Assembly (NCBI GenBank): GCA_033856235.1
Contig: JAWVFI010000068.1
Span: 1 to 64,000 of the forward strand
DNA from: DASXRU01 sp033856235
Lineage (GTDB): Bacteria > Acidobacteriota > Blastocatellia > Pyrinomonadales > Pyrinomonadaceae
DNA length: 64,000 nucleotides
Direction of reading: 5' to 3'
Shown: positions 53,531-63,720 of the stretch, piece by piece
Layout: each line of letters starts with the position of its first letter
Numbering within the stretch: the stretch's first letter is position 1
Notes under the pieces: model-generated
Database searches by the model: none
The model's input: the letters and a program-made list of their open reading frames with translations, nothing else
What the model was told of the DNA's origin: nothing
Position numbers and translations under genes: made by a program

Positions 53531-54562
53531 TCACACCCATCCGAACATCGTTAACGTCGCGGTCAGCACGATGTTGAATATCGCCAGGGGCAGTAAAAAC
53601 TTCCAGCCAAAATTCATCAGCTGATCGAAACGGAACCGCGGCAAAGTTCCGCGCAACCAAATGTATAGAAACAGGAAAAACAAGATCTTGGCGAAGAAAT
53701 AAAAGACTCCCAGAATCGGGAACTGAGCTACGCCCGGTCCGTTCCAGCCACCCAGAAATAACGTCGTCGCCAGCATCGACACGGTAATCATGTTGATGTA
53801 TTCGGCGTTGAAGAACAGCAGAAACTTGATCGAGCTGTACTCAGTGTGGAAGCCGGCGACCAGTTCGGTTTCCGCTTCCGGCAAGTCGAAAGGCACCCGG
53901 TTGGTTTCCGCGATGGCTGAAATCAAATAAATTATGAATCCCAGGGGTTGGTACAGAATGTTCCAATGCAAACCCGCCCAGCCGGACTGCTGCACCACGA
54001 TGCTGTAGATATCCAGCGTCCCGGCCATGATGACCACGCCGATAAGCGACATGCCCAGCGAGAGTTCGTAAGAAATCATTTGCGCCGAAGCACGCAGCCC
54101 GCCCATCAGGCTGTATTTGTTATTCGAAGACCAGCCGGCGAGCGCGATCCCGTAGACGCCCACTGACGTAACACCCAGCACGTAAAGCAAAGCCACATCG
54201 AACCGCGCGATTACCAGCGGAAATGTGCCCAGATACGGGAGCGTGATGGTAGGGCCGAAAGGGTAAACGATGAGCGCCATGATCGCGGTGATAATCGCGA
54301 CCATTGGGGCCAGCAAAAACACAAATTTGGTTGACTGGTCCGGAACCAAATCCTCCTTGACCATTGTCTTAATAAAGTCTGCGAAGGGTTGCAGGATGCC
54401 GCCCGGCCCAACCCGATTGGGGCCCAGACGCCCCTGCAGGAAGCCCAGCACGCGACGCTCCGCCAGCACTGTGAACGCGCAGAGCAGCATGATGGTTAGG
54501 AACGCGACAGTGATCGCGACCAGCAGCAGAACCGTGTGAACAATTGGGTTGTTTAGATCCAT
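53531..54562 (-). CDS. nuoH: NADH-quinone oxidoreductase subunit H
   Basis: 343 residues, eight membrane helices. It forms the quinone-entry chamber of complex I. Blocks: RVLGFLQGRLGPNRVGPGGI, QPFADFIKTMVKEDLVP, and ETNRVPFDLPEAETELVAGF with the conserved acidic loop. Normal length. Start ATG 54562 lacks a strong ribosome site. A long repeat separates it from nuoG. Confidence 0.95.
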   Translation of the reverse strand: MDLNNPIVHTVLLLVAITVAFLTIMLLCAFTVLAERRVLGFLQGRLGPNRVGPGGILQPFADFIKTMVKEDLVPDQSTKFVFLLAPMVAIITAIMALIVYPFGPTITLPYLGTFPLVIARFDVALLYVLGVTSVGVYGIALAGWSSNNKYSLMGGLRASAQMISYELSLGMSLIGVVIMAGTLDIYSIVVQQSGWAGLHWNILYQPLGFIIYLISAIAETNRVPFDLPEAETELVAGFHTEYSSIKFLLFFNAEYINMITVSMLATTLFLGGWNGPGVAQFPILGVFYFFAKILFFLFLYIWLRGTLPRFRFDQLMNFGWKFLLPLAIFNIVLTATLTMFGWV

Positions 54563-54590
54563 GAAGCTAGTGAACAGTAAACAGTAAACA

Positions 54591-54779
54591 GTAGTGGGTC
54601 GGTTTGAAATCTCACTAGGACCTGACTTCAGTCAGGTGTTTATGGACGAACCTTCATGCTTAACCGTTTCCAACGGACTCTCCCATGTAAACCGTGGAAA
54701 CGGATCGCGAGATCATCTCTCACCCAAGATCACCGCACTGAAGTGCGGTGCTAATGAGATTTTCAAACTGACCCACTAC
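54591..54779. repeat. Long intergenic inverted repeat (189 bp) between nuoG and nuoH
   Basis: Arm GTAGTGGGTCGGTTTGAAAT is mirrored at 54760-54779. Each arm has a second hairpin inside it (ACCTGACTTCAGTCAGGT at left, CACCGCACTGAAGTGCGGTG at right). Further simple inverted words (GAACCGTGAATCG and CGGTTCACGGTTC) lie at 54834-54895. The 322-base gap 54563-54884 is almost wholly repeat DNA. Confidence 0.84.
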
Positions 54780-54884
54780 ACAGTAAACAGAGAACACCTC
54801 GCGCGCTAACAATGAACCATGGACGTTAATTGCGAACCGTGAATCGAAGAGAGCATTATCCCGGCGCTCTTCTCTGTTTACGGT

Positions 54885-57167
54885 TCACGGTTCACTGTTT
54901 ACTGCTTTCCTCCCATCCACAGTTATCTGATAGAGCGGGGAAATCCTAACCGTCTCCGGTTCCGGATTCCCGGCGGCCAGCAGATGAAACTGCGCTACCT
55001 TGTCCGTTAGCGTCCCAATTTTGAAAAGCTCGTGACCAACCTTGGGGGTCTCGCTGAACTTAAGCGCTGTCTCATCCAACTGTTCCGCCGCCTGGCGCAA
55101 TGTTTCAAGTTCCGCTGCCAGATCCCGTTTCGGTGCAATGGCGTGTTTCACCTGAACCGGTTTGCTTTCATCCTTCAACAGCGGATAGCGCAATCCGGAG
55201 TAGGCCGGCACACGGTCGGCGATTTCCTTGAAAACCGCGCTGGCCGACATCTGAAATCCGAAATCGGCGCCGAGCTCTTTGGCGACCTGGGCCGTGATCA
55301 TCCAGTCAGCCTTTGCCTGGTGCACGGGTGGAATCGATTGCCGCACTCGCTGCACGTAGCCGTCGTTATTCGTAAACGTGCCGTCCACTTCGGAGAACGA
55401 TGCTGCCGGGAATACTACGTCGGCGAATGCAGTGGTCTCAGTTTCAAAAAGCTCCTGCACAATCAGCACGTCTAACTTCCCCAGCGCCGCTTCGCGTCCG
55501 TCCAGATGTTCCGGCAGGAAGCTGCCGGCGACATACATGGCACGAAGATCGCCGCCAGCGCTGTCGAGCAACTGCGTTGCCGAACTCGCGCCGCTCATCA
55601 TTCCCATGTCCTGGGCGCCCACGCTGTTGTTGTAAAGCGGCAAGGGATGCAACAGCACGCGGCGTCCTTCCTGAGCAAAAGCATTTGGAAGTTGCGCGAC
55701 GATGGCCTGGGCCGCGGTACTTAATTCACCGCCGAGCATGATGACCAGATCGCCCTCGGTCGCTTTAAGCGCGTCGCGTAAGGCGACCAGCTCGGCTACC
55801 TCGACTCCACATTTGCGCGCGACCATTTTGTCATCGGCGTCGCTGGTCAGGGCCAGGATTGCTGCCTCTCCGGAGCCGGGCCTAATATGCACAAACTGCG
55901 CCGCCTGCTCACGCAAGCGAATCGGAACGGTGTTGACGATGATCAGTTTCGCGCCGCCGTTGCGTACCGCCTGGCGAATCTGCTTGCCGGTCAGCGGCTG
56001 CAACTCTTCCGGCTCGCCACCCAGCAACAGGATCGTCCTGGCGTACCGGATGTCGCGATGGGTTGCCAGCGGGCCACCGAGATTTTGGAAAAAAGGCGCC
56101 AGGCTGAACGCATCGGTCGCCGCGTAATTTTCAGTGCCAATTGCTTCGGCGGCGAATTTGCGCAGGCAATAGAGAGCTTCGTTTGTAAGCCGCGGACTGC
56201 CCACCACGCCGATTGCGGCGCCGCCGTGCTCTTCGTTGACCTGCTTTAGCTTCGCGCTCGCAAAGCTGATGGCTTCGTCCCAGGTTGCGGGAATTAAGCG
56301 ACCATTTTTCTTGTAGCGAATCAGAGGGGTGCGAATGCGGGCTTCATGATTGACGAAGGGATGGCCGAAACGCCCTTTGATGCAAAGAAACTCGCCATTC
56401 AAACCGTTGACATGCCGATCTCGCGCGACGATGCGCATCAGCTCGCCGCTGCGCGAGCCCAGCGACATCTGACAACCGTCTGAACAATACGTGCAGGTGG
56501 AAATCGTCTGGCTCAGTTCCCACGGCCGCGCCTGGTGGCGATAGGTTCCGTCGAGCAAGGTGCCGGTGGGACAGACTTCGATGCAGTTGCCGCACTGCGA
56601 ACAATCGAGCCATCCGCCGTAAGTGCCGATGACCGTGTTGGCGCCGCGGCCGCCGGCTTCGATCGCGTCCTCGCCCATCCACTCATCACAGACGCGGGTG
56701 CAACGCTTGCACAAAATGCAGCGTTGCGGATCGTTAGCCACCATCGGCGAAAGATACTTTTCCGGCCGCGCGTTCTTCTTTTCGGTAAACCGCTCTTCCA
56801 GACCACCCCAATCAAAGGCCATCTCCTGTAGCTCGCACTCACCACCGCGATCGCAGACCGGACAATCCAGCGGATGGTTCGCCAGCAGAAACTCCATCAT
56901 GGCGCGCTGCGCCTTTTCGATCTCTTCGCTTTGGGTCGTAACGATCATGCCGTCGGTGCAGATGATCGTGCAGGAAGTCTGCAGCTTCGGCATTTTCTCG
57001 ATCCGCACCAGGCACATGCGACATGAAGCCTGCAGGGCCAGGTCGGCGTAGTAACAGAACGAGGGAATGTCGTACTCATTTTCGCGGCAGACGTCGATCA
57101 GGCGCGCGCCTTTCGCCACCTGAAAGTCTTTGGCGTTGATGGTTACTTTGATTAGTTCTGAACTCAT
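54885..57167 (-). CDS. nuoG: NADH-quinone oxidoreductase subunit G
   Basis: 760 residues. It carries electrons from NuoF towards the quinone site. The N-terminal 2Fe-2S ferredoxin domain has the Cys set in CRENEYDIPSFC and CRMC. Then come the His-Cys 4Fe-4S site (HPLDCPVCDRGGECELQ), two more 4Fe-4S motifs (CILCKRCTRVC and CSQCGNCIEVCPTGTL) and the extra N7 cluster motif CTYCSDGC with the later CIKGRFG cysteine. A molybdopterin-oxidoreductase-like domain without metal follows. The last codons (GRKAVNSEP) run into repeat DNA. The start overlaps the stop of the small upstream ORF as ATGA. Confidence 0.95.
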   Translation of the reverse strand: MSSELIKVTINAKDFQVAKGARLIDVCRENEYDIPSFCYYADLALQASCRMCLVRIEKMPKLQTSCTIICTDGMIVTTQSEEIEKAQRAMMEFLLANHPLDCPVCDRGGECELQEMAFDWGGLEERFTEKKNARPEKYLSPMVANDPQRCILCKRCTRVCDEWMGEDAIEAGGRGANTVIGTYGGWLDCSQCGNCIEVCPTGTLLDGTYRHQARPWELSQTISTCTYCSDGCQMSLGSRSGELMRIVARDRHVNGLNGEFLCIKGRFGHPFVNHEARIRTPLIRYKKNGRLIPATWDEAISFASAKLKQVNEEHGGAAIGVVGSPRLTNEALYCLRKFAAEAIGTENYAATDAFSLAPFFQNLGGPLATHRDIRYARTILLLGGEPEELQPLTGKQIRQAVRNGGAKLIIVNTVPIRLREQAAQFVHIRPGSGEAAILALTSDADDKMVARKCGVEVAELVALRDALKATEGDLVIMLGGELSTAAQAIVAQLPNAFAQEGRRVLLHPLPLYNNSVGAQDMGMMSGASSATQLLDSAGGDLRAMYVAGSFLPEHLDGREAALGKLDVLIVQELFETETTAFADVVFPAASFSEVDGTFTNNDGYVQRVRQSIPPVHQAKADWMITAQVAKELGADFGFQMSASAVFKEIADRVPAYSGLRYPLLKDESKPVQVKHAIAPKRDLAAELETLRQAAEQLDETALKFSETPKVGHELFKIGTLTDKVAQFHLLAAGNPEPETVRISPLYQITVDGRKAVNSEP

Positions 57168-57364
57168 GAATTGTTTAGAGGCGGAAGCTGCCCGCCGTCC
57201 CTATCGCTAATTCTTTTCCTAACTGAGGTTAGTAAATCAGCAATGCCCTTCTCAATTGGCGCGAATCGTTTCTCAGCATCATGAGCTCGGGTTGAAAGAG
57301 ACTCCAGCTGCTGAGCGATGCCTTCCTGTATTCCCCGCAGTCGTTTGTATTCCTCTTCTGTCAT
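57164..57364 (-). CDS. Small coiled-coil-like protein between nuoF and nuoG
   Basis: 66 residues, mostly helical with heptad-like leucines (KRLRGIQEGIAQQLESLSTR), no membrane segment or Cys. No family recognised. Its TGA stop overlaps the nuoG ATG (ATGA), so translation is likely coupled to nuoG. The C-terminal RDGGQLPPLNNS is encoded by GGCGGAAGCTGCCCGCCGTC-type repeat DNA that also occurs near 60440-60470. Could be a complex I assembly helper, but that is inference from position only. Confidence 0.55.
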   Translation of the reverse strand: MTEEEYKRLRGIQEGIAQQLESLSTRAHDAEKRFAPIEKGIADLLTSVRKRISDRDGGQLPPLNNS

Positions 57365-57438
57365 AACTCGAAACGCGTTTGCACCCAGCTCAGGTCGCGA
57401 TGCAGCTTGAGTGCTTCCCTAACTCCAACAAGCGATCT

Positions 57439-57592
57439 CATGAGGTCAGTACCACCACGCGGTAGCGGGTGGGTCGCCCGCAGCATTTTTCGCCTCAGCA
57501 GTAGTTAGCTGGAACCTGAAGTTTCGCGCGATCTAGTTTTCCGTCAAGGACGAGCGACCCACCCGCTACCGCGTGGTGGTACTGACCTCATG
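57439..57592. repeat. Perfect 38-base inverted repeat bounding a 154 bp element
   Basis: The arms 57439-57476 and 57555-57592 (CATGAGGTCAGTACCACCAC continuing to GGGTGGGTCG) are exact reverse complements over all 38 bases. The 78-base interior has no coding content. Exact arms suggest a young or actively maintained MITE-like element. It lies between nuoF and the small ORF upstream of nuoG. Confidence 0.93.
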
Positions 57593-57625
57593 GGCCCGCC
57601 ACCATCTGCTGGCGGTCGGCGGACA

Positions 57626-58930
<1,305 letters not shown>

Positions 58931-58947
58931 TAAACGATCTATTAGTC

Positions 58948-59424
58948 CTAGTGGTGAATAATATCTGTTACCTTCGCGACGATATCTGCGTCCTTAATCG
59001 TTGGTGGTTTCCAAAATCGGCTGTCTGAGCTCTCAGGCCGATTATCGCCGAGCAGAAAATATTCACCGTTAGGAATGGTCACAGGTCCAAATTCGTGGAC
59101 CGCCAGAATGGGCGTATAGGGTTCTTCCAACTTACTCCCATTGATGAAGACCACGCCATGCTTTATTTCGACGACTTCATTCCCAAACGCGATGACCCGT
59201 TTTACTAATACCGTTTCAGTGTTCGTATTCGTCCGAAAAAGCGGCGTTCGTACAGCAATAATGTCAAACCGTTGAGGCCGGTGATTCGAGTAGTAGCTCT
59301 TATCCATCCGTATCCGATCACCCATTCTAATTGTCGGCTCCATTCCCGCTGACGGAACAGTGAAAGTTGGCCCATGGCATGCAATCAGAGCCAGGCCCAG
59401 AGATAAGATCGGGAACCATCGCAT
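58948..59424 (-). CDS. Signal peptidase I-like protease (S26), predicted lipoprotein, inside the nuo cluster
   Basis: 158 residues, short for a signal peptidase I. Catalytic Ser25 is in VPSAGMEPTI and the general-base Lys75 in LVKRVIAFGNEVVEI. GDNRPESSDSRFW is the closing box. Usual enzymes have one or two membrane anchors; here the only hydrophobic segment ends in a lipobox-like LIAC (Cys16), only nine residues before the catalytic Ser. It may be lipid-anchored. It sits between nuoF and the SIMPL gene, an unusual place, and could process a neighbour's signal peptide. That is inference. Confidence 0.82.
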   Translation of the reverse strand: MRWFPILSLGLALIACHGPTFTVPSAGMEPTIRMGDRIRMDKSYYSNHRPQRFDIIAVRTPLFRTNTNTETVLVKRVIAFGNEVVEIKHGVVFINGSKLEEPYTPILAVHEFGPVTIPNGEYFLLGDNRPESSDSRFWKPPTIKDADIVAKVTDIIHH

Positions 59425-59540
59425 TAGTGCTTCAAGCCAACAATCTACAAATTGGATTCACCTTAGCCGCCGGCGTCGTACCACATCAGTCCGACACGTT
59501 ATAATTGCCTATACTCAAAACCAAACGAGCTAACCGAAGT

Positions 59541-60434
59541 TCAGGGCGCTAAGCCGTACCTCAACTTCAGATAGAGCGTGCACTGGACCATCGGCTCTAC
59601 GCCCAGGGGATTGATGACCGCGTCGAACATGCTGCTATCCAAGGGATCCAGGAAGGCGCTGCTACTCTTGCGTTCGCGAATCACGCGCGCCGAGGACGAC
59701 GAGTAATTGTTGTCGACCGAGCCGGATTCAAAAGCGGTATAGCTGCGATAGAGCTCGCCAGGGTAGTTGGTTTCGTATCGCTCAGTGGCGACCGCGGTAC
59801 GCTTCAGCTTCAGATTGAGCAAGCGATTGTAGTTGTCTTCCTTCTGCCGGATGATTTGACTGGCCTGCTCAAGCAACCGCGCCCGAATCCCCGCCATGTC
59901 TTTAATAATGTAATCCACCTTAATTAGATCGAAGATCGAATTCTGGGCGGCGGCAGCGAGTAGCTTCTCGAGCAAGGCCGGATCCTTGTAGCGAACGGCA
60001 ATAGTCTTTTTGGTTTCGAAGCCCGTGAGCTTCTCGCGAATGGTGCCGGCGCTCTCAGGAATAAAATTGTAGATTCGGTTTTGGGTAATGAAGTCCACGT
60101 AGATGTCTTCGCGCTTAACGCCCAGACGTCCCGCGGCGGCCATAAAATTCTCAATTAGCGCGTTGGCCTTTGCATTGCTCTGCTGCGCGTCCGTCCCTTC
60201 CTGGGAGACGCCAAAAACGGCGATGAACTCGTCGGCCGGCGCATTCAGCAAAACGTAGGCCTCAATGTGCTGAACTGGCACCAGGTCTTTATTTTCGGTT
60301 GTAGTTACGATGCCGTTGCTGGCTTTGTCGCTCCGGGCCTGCGAACGGTCGTAGATGCGATTGCCGGCTTCCTGCGCTTGAGTCAGAATCCCGCAGGTTA
60401 TTATCACGACGAAGCTGAAATAGAGTTTTTTCAT
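59541..60434 (-). CDS. SIMPL-domain (DUF541) secreted protein inside the nuo cluster
   Basis: 297 residues. A signal peptide (MKKLYFSFVVIITCGILTQA) leads to a SIMPL/DUF541-like domain: FGVSQEGTDAQQSNAKANAL, LGVKREDIYVDFITQNRIYN and TGFETKKTIAVRYKDPALLE are the recognisable blocks. A C-terminal tail with Ser-rich residues (DNNYSSSSARVIRERKSSS) follows. SIMPL proteins are periplasmic and of unclear role. ATG 60434 is chosen for the signal peptide; in-frame codons upstream lie in a GC-rich repeat. It lies between nuoE and the signal peptidase-like gene. Confidence 0.78.
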   Translation of the reverse strand: MKKLYFSFVVIITCGILTQAQEAGNRIYDRSQARSDKASNGIVTTTENKDLVPVQHIEAYVLLNAPADEFIAVFGVSQEGTDAQQSNAKANALIENFMAAAGRLGVKREDIYVDFITQNRIYNFIPESAGTIREKLTGFETKKTIAVRYKDPALLEKLLAAAAQNSIFDLIKVDYIIKDMAGIRARLLEQASQIIRQKEDNYNRLLNLKLKRTAVATERYETNYPGELYRSYTAFESGSVDNNYSSSSARVIRERKSSSAFLDPLDSSMFDAVINPLGVEPMVQCTLYLKLRYGLAP

Positions 60435-60525
60435 TTTCTGTTTAGCGGCGGGGCCAATGCCCGCCGTCCCCGGTAAAGCTCTACCTCTATGTCGGCGGGC
60501 GGACGTCCGCCGCCAAGCAATTAGT

Positions 60526-61056
60526 TCAGGGCAGCGCATCCAAAATCTGATCCACCTTCTGCGGCGTCAGGTCCTCGTGATAGTCAAACCCGATCTGAAA
60601 CATGGGAGCGGTACCGCACGATCCCAGGCACTCCACCAGCGAAACCGTGAAACGCCCATCGGCGGTAGTCTCGCCAGGCTTGATTCCTAGTTTGTTACAG
60701 ACGTGCTCCGTAATCTTCGGCTCGCCCATGATTTTGCAGGAGAGCGTTTTGCAAATCTGGATATGGTACTTCCCGACCGGCCCGGTATTGATCATCGAGT
60801 AGAAGGTCGCGACTTCCCAGATATCCGTGATACGCAGGTTCAGACGTTTGGCCAGGTACAAGACTCCCGCCGGATCCAGATAACCGCGCTCTCGCTGGAC
60901 TATGAACATCAACGGCAAAATCGCCGAGCGCATCACCGGATATTTCGCCAGGTGATTGTCGATTTCCGCTTCCACCTCCGGCGAAAACGTTGCCATCTCA
61001 TCCGGCATTTGCACCGGCTGGGAAAGTGGAACGATCTTAATGGGTTGTTGACTCAT
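60526..61056 (-). CDS. nuoE: NADH-quinone oxidoreductase subunit E
   Basis: 176 residues, thioredoxin-like 2Fe-2S subunit of the NADH dehydrogenase module. Cluster Cys are in QICKTLSCKIMG and VECLGSCGTAPM. Normal length. It follows nuoD after a 150-base inverted repeat. Confidence 0.94.
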   Translation of the reverse strand: MSQQPIKIVPLSQPVQMPDEMATFSPEVEAEIDNHLAKYPVMRSAILPLMFIVQRERGYLDPAGVLYLAKRLNLRITDIWEVATFYSMINTGPVGKYHIQICKTLSCKIMGEPKITEHVCNKLGIKPGETTADGRFTVSLVECLGSCGTAPMFQIGFDYHEDLTPQKVDQILDALP

Positions 61057-61068
61057 TAGGATTCTGTC

Positions 61069-61218
61069 GGTTGTCAGTGGTTAGTTGCCAGTTGCGGTCT
61101 TTGGTCTTTGGTCTTGGGTCTTTGTCCTAGTTTCCAGAACCTTTTCCCCGCAAACCGCGAATGACCAAAGACCAAAAACCTAAGACCACAACTGACAACT
61201 AACCACGACAACTAACTA
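61069..61218. repeat. Intergenic inverted repeat (150 bp) between nuoD and nuoE
   Basis: The left arm, GTCGGTTGTCAGTGGTTAGT on to CAGTTGCGGTC, pairs with GACCACAACTGACAACTAAC on to CAACTAAC, with TTTGGTCTTTGGTC runs inside. The right end provides the stop codon of nuoD. Confidence 0.8.
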
Positions 61219-62436
61219 CCGATCGATTTCCCCTAACACAATATCCAATGATCCTATGATGGCGACGATATCGGCGACCATTGCTCCCTCCGCCATCAGC
61301 GGAAGGGCGGAAAGATTCACGAAGCTCGGTCCGCGGAAATGCACGCGCGCCGGTTTCGGGCCACCATCCGATTTTATGTACACGCCGAGTTCGCCTTTGG
61401 ACGCTTCGATCGCTTGATAGACCTCGCCCGCCGGCACGTCAAACCCTTCGGCGACAATCAGAAAGTGATGAATCAGCGCGTCCATGTGCGTCTTCATCGC
61501 TTCGCGATCGGGTAAAACTACTTTCGGCGCATCTGCCTTTACCGGACCAGGGCGCAAGCGGGACAAGGCCTGCAGCACGATTTTGTGCGACTCGCGCATC
61601 TCGCGCATGCGCACTTTGTAACGCGCCCAAACGTCGCCGTCATACTCGATGGGGACATCGAAGTCGTATTTTTCGTAGTCGCAGTACGGATTGGCGCGCC
61701 GGAGGTCGAGCTTTACGCCGCTCCCGCGCAACGACGGCCCGGACAAGCCCCAATCGATCGCGTCTTCCGCCGAGATGCGACCGACGTTCTGCGTCCGCTT
61801 CTGAAAAATCATGTTGCCGGTCAGCAGGGAATCGAATTCATCGGCGGCACCGGGAAAGGCATCGGTAAACTGCTTGACGCGGCGCTCAAATCCTGCAGGC
61901 AAATCCATCATCAGGCCGCCGATGCGAAAGTAAGAAGGAGTTAATCTGCCGCCGGACGCCGCTTCGATCAAATTAAGAATCTTCTCGCGCTCGCGGAAAC
62001 AGTAAAAGAAGACTGTCATTGCCCCGATGTCCAGCGCGTGCGTGCCTAGCCAAACCAGATGGGAAGCAATGCGCTGCAGTTCGCACATCAAGACGCGAAT
62101 GGTTTGCGCCCGCTCCGGAATTTCCAAACCCAACAGCTTCTCAACCGCCATCACGTACGCGAGGTTATTTCCCAGTGGATTCAGGTAATCCATTCGGTCG
62201 GTGATGACGATGCCCTGTTGGTACTTCTTATATTCGAACAGCTTCTCCATCCCAGTGTGGAGATAGCCGATGTCCGGGATGGTCCTAACAACCATCTCGC
62301 CGTCCAGCACGAGTTCGAGGCGCAAAACACCGTGCGTCGAAGGATGCTGCGGCCCCATCGAGATCGTCATCTGTGTGTCCAGGGGACGATCGACAATCTC
62401 GAATTGCGGCGGCAGATTTACGGTCGAAGCACTCAT
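61216..62436 (-). CDS. nuoD: NADH-quinone oxidoreductase subunit D
   Basis: 406 residues. Forms part of the quinone-binding cavity and descends from hydrogenase large subunits. Blocks: MGPQHPSTHGVLRLELVLDG, EKLFEYKKYQQGI, TDRMDYLNPLGNNLAY and GRISAEDAIDWGLSGPSLRG. Ends DIVLGEIDR, the usual family end. ATG 62436 gives the normal N-terminus; the codons upstream are in the 62453-62510 repeat. Confidence 0.95.
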   Translation of the reverse strand: MSASTVNLPPQFEIVDRPLDTQMTISMGPQHPSTHGVLRLELVLDGEMVVRTIPDIGYLHTGMEKLFEYKKYQQGIVITDRMDYLNPLGNNLAYVMAVEKLLGLEIPERAQTIRVLMCELQRIASHLVWLGTHALDIGAMTVFFYCFREREKILNLIEAASGGRLTPSYFRIGGLMMDLPAGFERRVKQFTDAFPGAADEFDSLLTGNMIFQKRTQNVGRISAEDAIDWGLSGPSLRGSGVKLDLRRANPYCDYEKYDFDVPIEYDGDVWARYKVRMREMRESHKIVLQALSRLRPGPVKADAPKVVLPDREAMKTHMDALIHHFLIVAEGFDVPAGEVYQAIEASKGELGVYIKSDGGPKPARVHFRGPSFVNLSALPLMAEGAMVADIVAIIGSLDIVLGEIDR

Positions 62437-62452
62437 CTTTTTTAGCTCTTTA

Positions 62453-62510
62453 GTAAACGCAAGCTTTAAGTTGCGAACGAGCCGCGCTCGCAAACTAAAG
62501 TTTGCATTAC
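62453..62510. repeat. Short intergenic inverted repeat, family B (58 bp), between nuoC and nuoD
   Basis: GTAAACGCAAGCTTTAAGTT at left, with TCGCAAACTAAAGTTTGCAT ending in TAC at right; same word set as 32131-32199 and 33240-33316. Confidence 0.75.
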
Positions 62511-62513
62511 ATC

Positions 62514-63053
62514 TTAAGTCAGGCTGTACGGCTCGTACCCACGCAACGGAAAGTCTTTACGCAGCGGATGTCCTTCGGAATCTTCCGGCATCAGGATGCG
62601 CCGCAGATCAGGATGGCCGGTGAAAACAATTCCCAGCAAATCGAATGTTTCGCGCTCGTGCCAGTTGGCCGTGCGCCAAACTCCGGTCACGGTAGGTACG
62701 TTTACCTCGTCGTCATCCAGCAGAACTTTTAGCCTCACCCGGTGCAGCCTGGTCACGGAGAAGAGGTGATAGTTGACTTCGAAACGCGGCTCTTCTTCCG
62801 GACCGCGATCGACGCCGCACAGGTCCGCCAGAAAATTGAATTCCAGCTCCGGGGTTGTCTTGAGATAGGTGCAAGCGGCGACGATATGCTCGCGCGGTAC
62901 GATGATGGTCGTTTCGCCAAAAGCATTGATCACCTGGAAAATCCAATCGGGATGATCACGCTGCAACGCCGCCACTGGGGGTGACGGCGCGGCTGGTAGC
63001 TCTGGCGTCATGTCGGACGTGACATCGGCGCGGGGCTCAGTTTCGTTCGGCAT
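62514..63053 (-). CDS. nuoC: NADH-quinone oxidoreductase subunit C
   Basis: 179 residues. Peripheral-arm subunit next to NuoD. Blocks: LEFNFLADLCGVDRGPEEEP and the signature ANWHERETFDLLGIVFTGHP, then LRRILMPEDSEGHPLRKDFP. An Ala/Pro-rich N-terminal tail of about 30 residues precedes the domain. Not fused to NuoD, unlike in Escherichia coli. Confidence 0.95.
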   Translation of the reverse strand: MPNETEPRADVTSDMTPELPAAPSPPVAALQRDHPDWIFQVINAFGETTIIVPREHIVAACTYLKTTPELEFNFLADLCGVDRGPEEEPRFEVNYHLFSVTRLHRVRLKVLLDDDEVNVPTVTGVWRTANWHERETFDLLGIVFTGHPDLRRILMPEDSEGHPLRKDFPLRGYEPYSLT

Positions 63054-63095
63054 TAATAGTTGTTCCGAATCACTCGATCGTCGTCTGGATCGTTT

Positions 63096-63716
63096 TCAGA
63101 AAGAACGCCGGCGCTCGTGTTTCGACGCATGAGCGTAGGGGCGCTCCATGGGTTCGGCCTGGCCTTTGGGTGAACCACTGGGCAGAGTGCCCGGGGGGAC
63201 GGCTTCGATCGCCTCGGCCGCCGGAATGTCCCGGCGATCTCTGGCGGACTCTTTTCCAACCTTGTCCTGCAGCATCATCACCGCGTGAATAAGCATCTCC
63301 GGCCGCGGCGGACAGCCCGGGATGTAAACATCAACCGGAACAATCTTATCTACGCCTTGAACAATGGCGTAATTATCAAACACCCCGCCTGAAGTGGCGC
63401 AAGCTCCCATGGAGATGACCCACTTTGGTTCGGGCATCTGGTCATAGATGCGGCGCAAAACGGGCGCCATCTTACGCGAGACGCGACCGGAGACGATCAT
63501 CACGTCTGCCTGCCGCGGGGAAGCCCGAAAGACCTCGGCGCCGAAACGGGCCAAATCATTTCGCGAGCTGGTGGCGTTCATCATCTCAATGGCACAGCAG
63601 GCAAGTCCAAAAGTTGCCGGCCACAGCGAAGATTTGCGCGCCCAGTTGATCAGCGAATCCAACCGCGTAGTCAGCACTTCGGGCAATGCTTCGGCAATAA
63701 TGTTTTCCAGTCCCAT
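63096..63716 (-). CDS. nuoB: NADH-quinone oxidoreductase subunit B
   Basis: 206 residues. Holds cluster N2, the last electron carrier before quinone. Cluster Cys in FGLACCAIEMM, then a later one in SMGACATSGG, and YIPGCPPRPEML. The C-terminal 45 residues after MLQDKVGKES are a Pro/Gly/Arg-rich tail, longer than usual. ATG 63716 gives the standard N-terminus and lies 4 bases after the nuoA stop. Confidence 0.95.
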   Translation of the reverse strand: MGLENIIAEALPEVLTTRLDSLINWARKSSLWPATFGLACCAIEMMNATSSRNDLARFGAEVFRASPRQADVMIVSGRVSRKMAPVLRRIYDQMPEPKWVISMGACATSGGVFDNYAIVQGVDKIVPVDVYIPGCPPRPEMLIHAVMMLQDKVGKESARDRRDIPAAEAIEAVPPGTLPSGSPKGQAEPMERPYAHASKHERRRSF

Positions 63717-63720
63717 ATTT

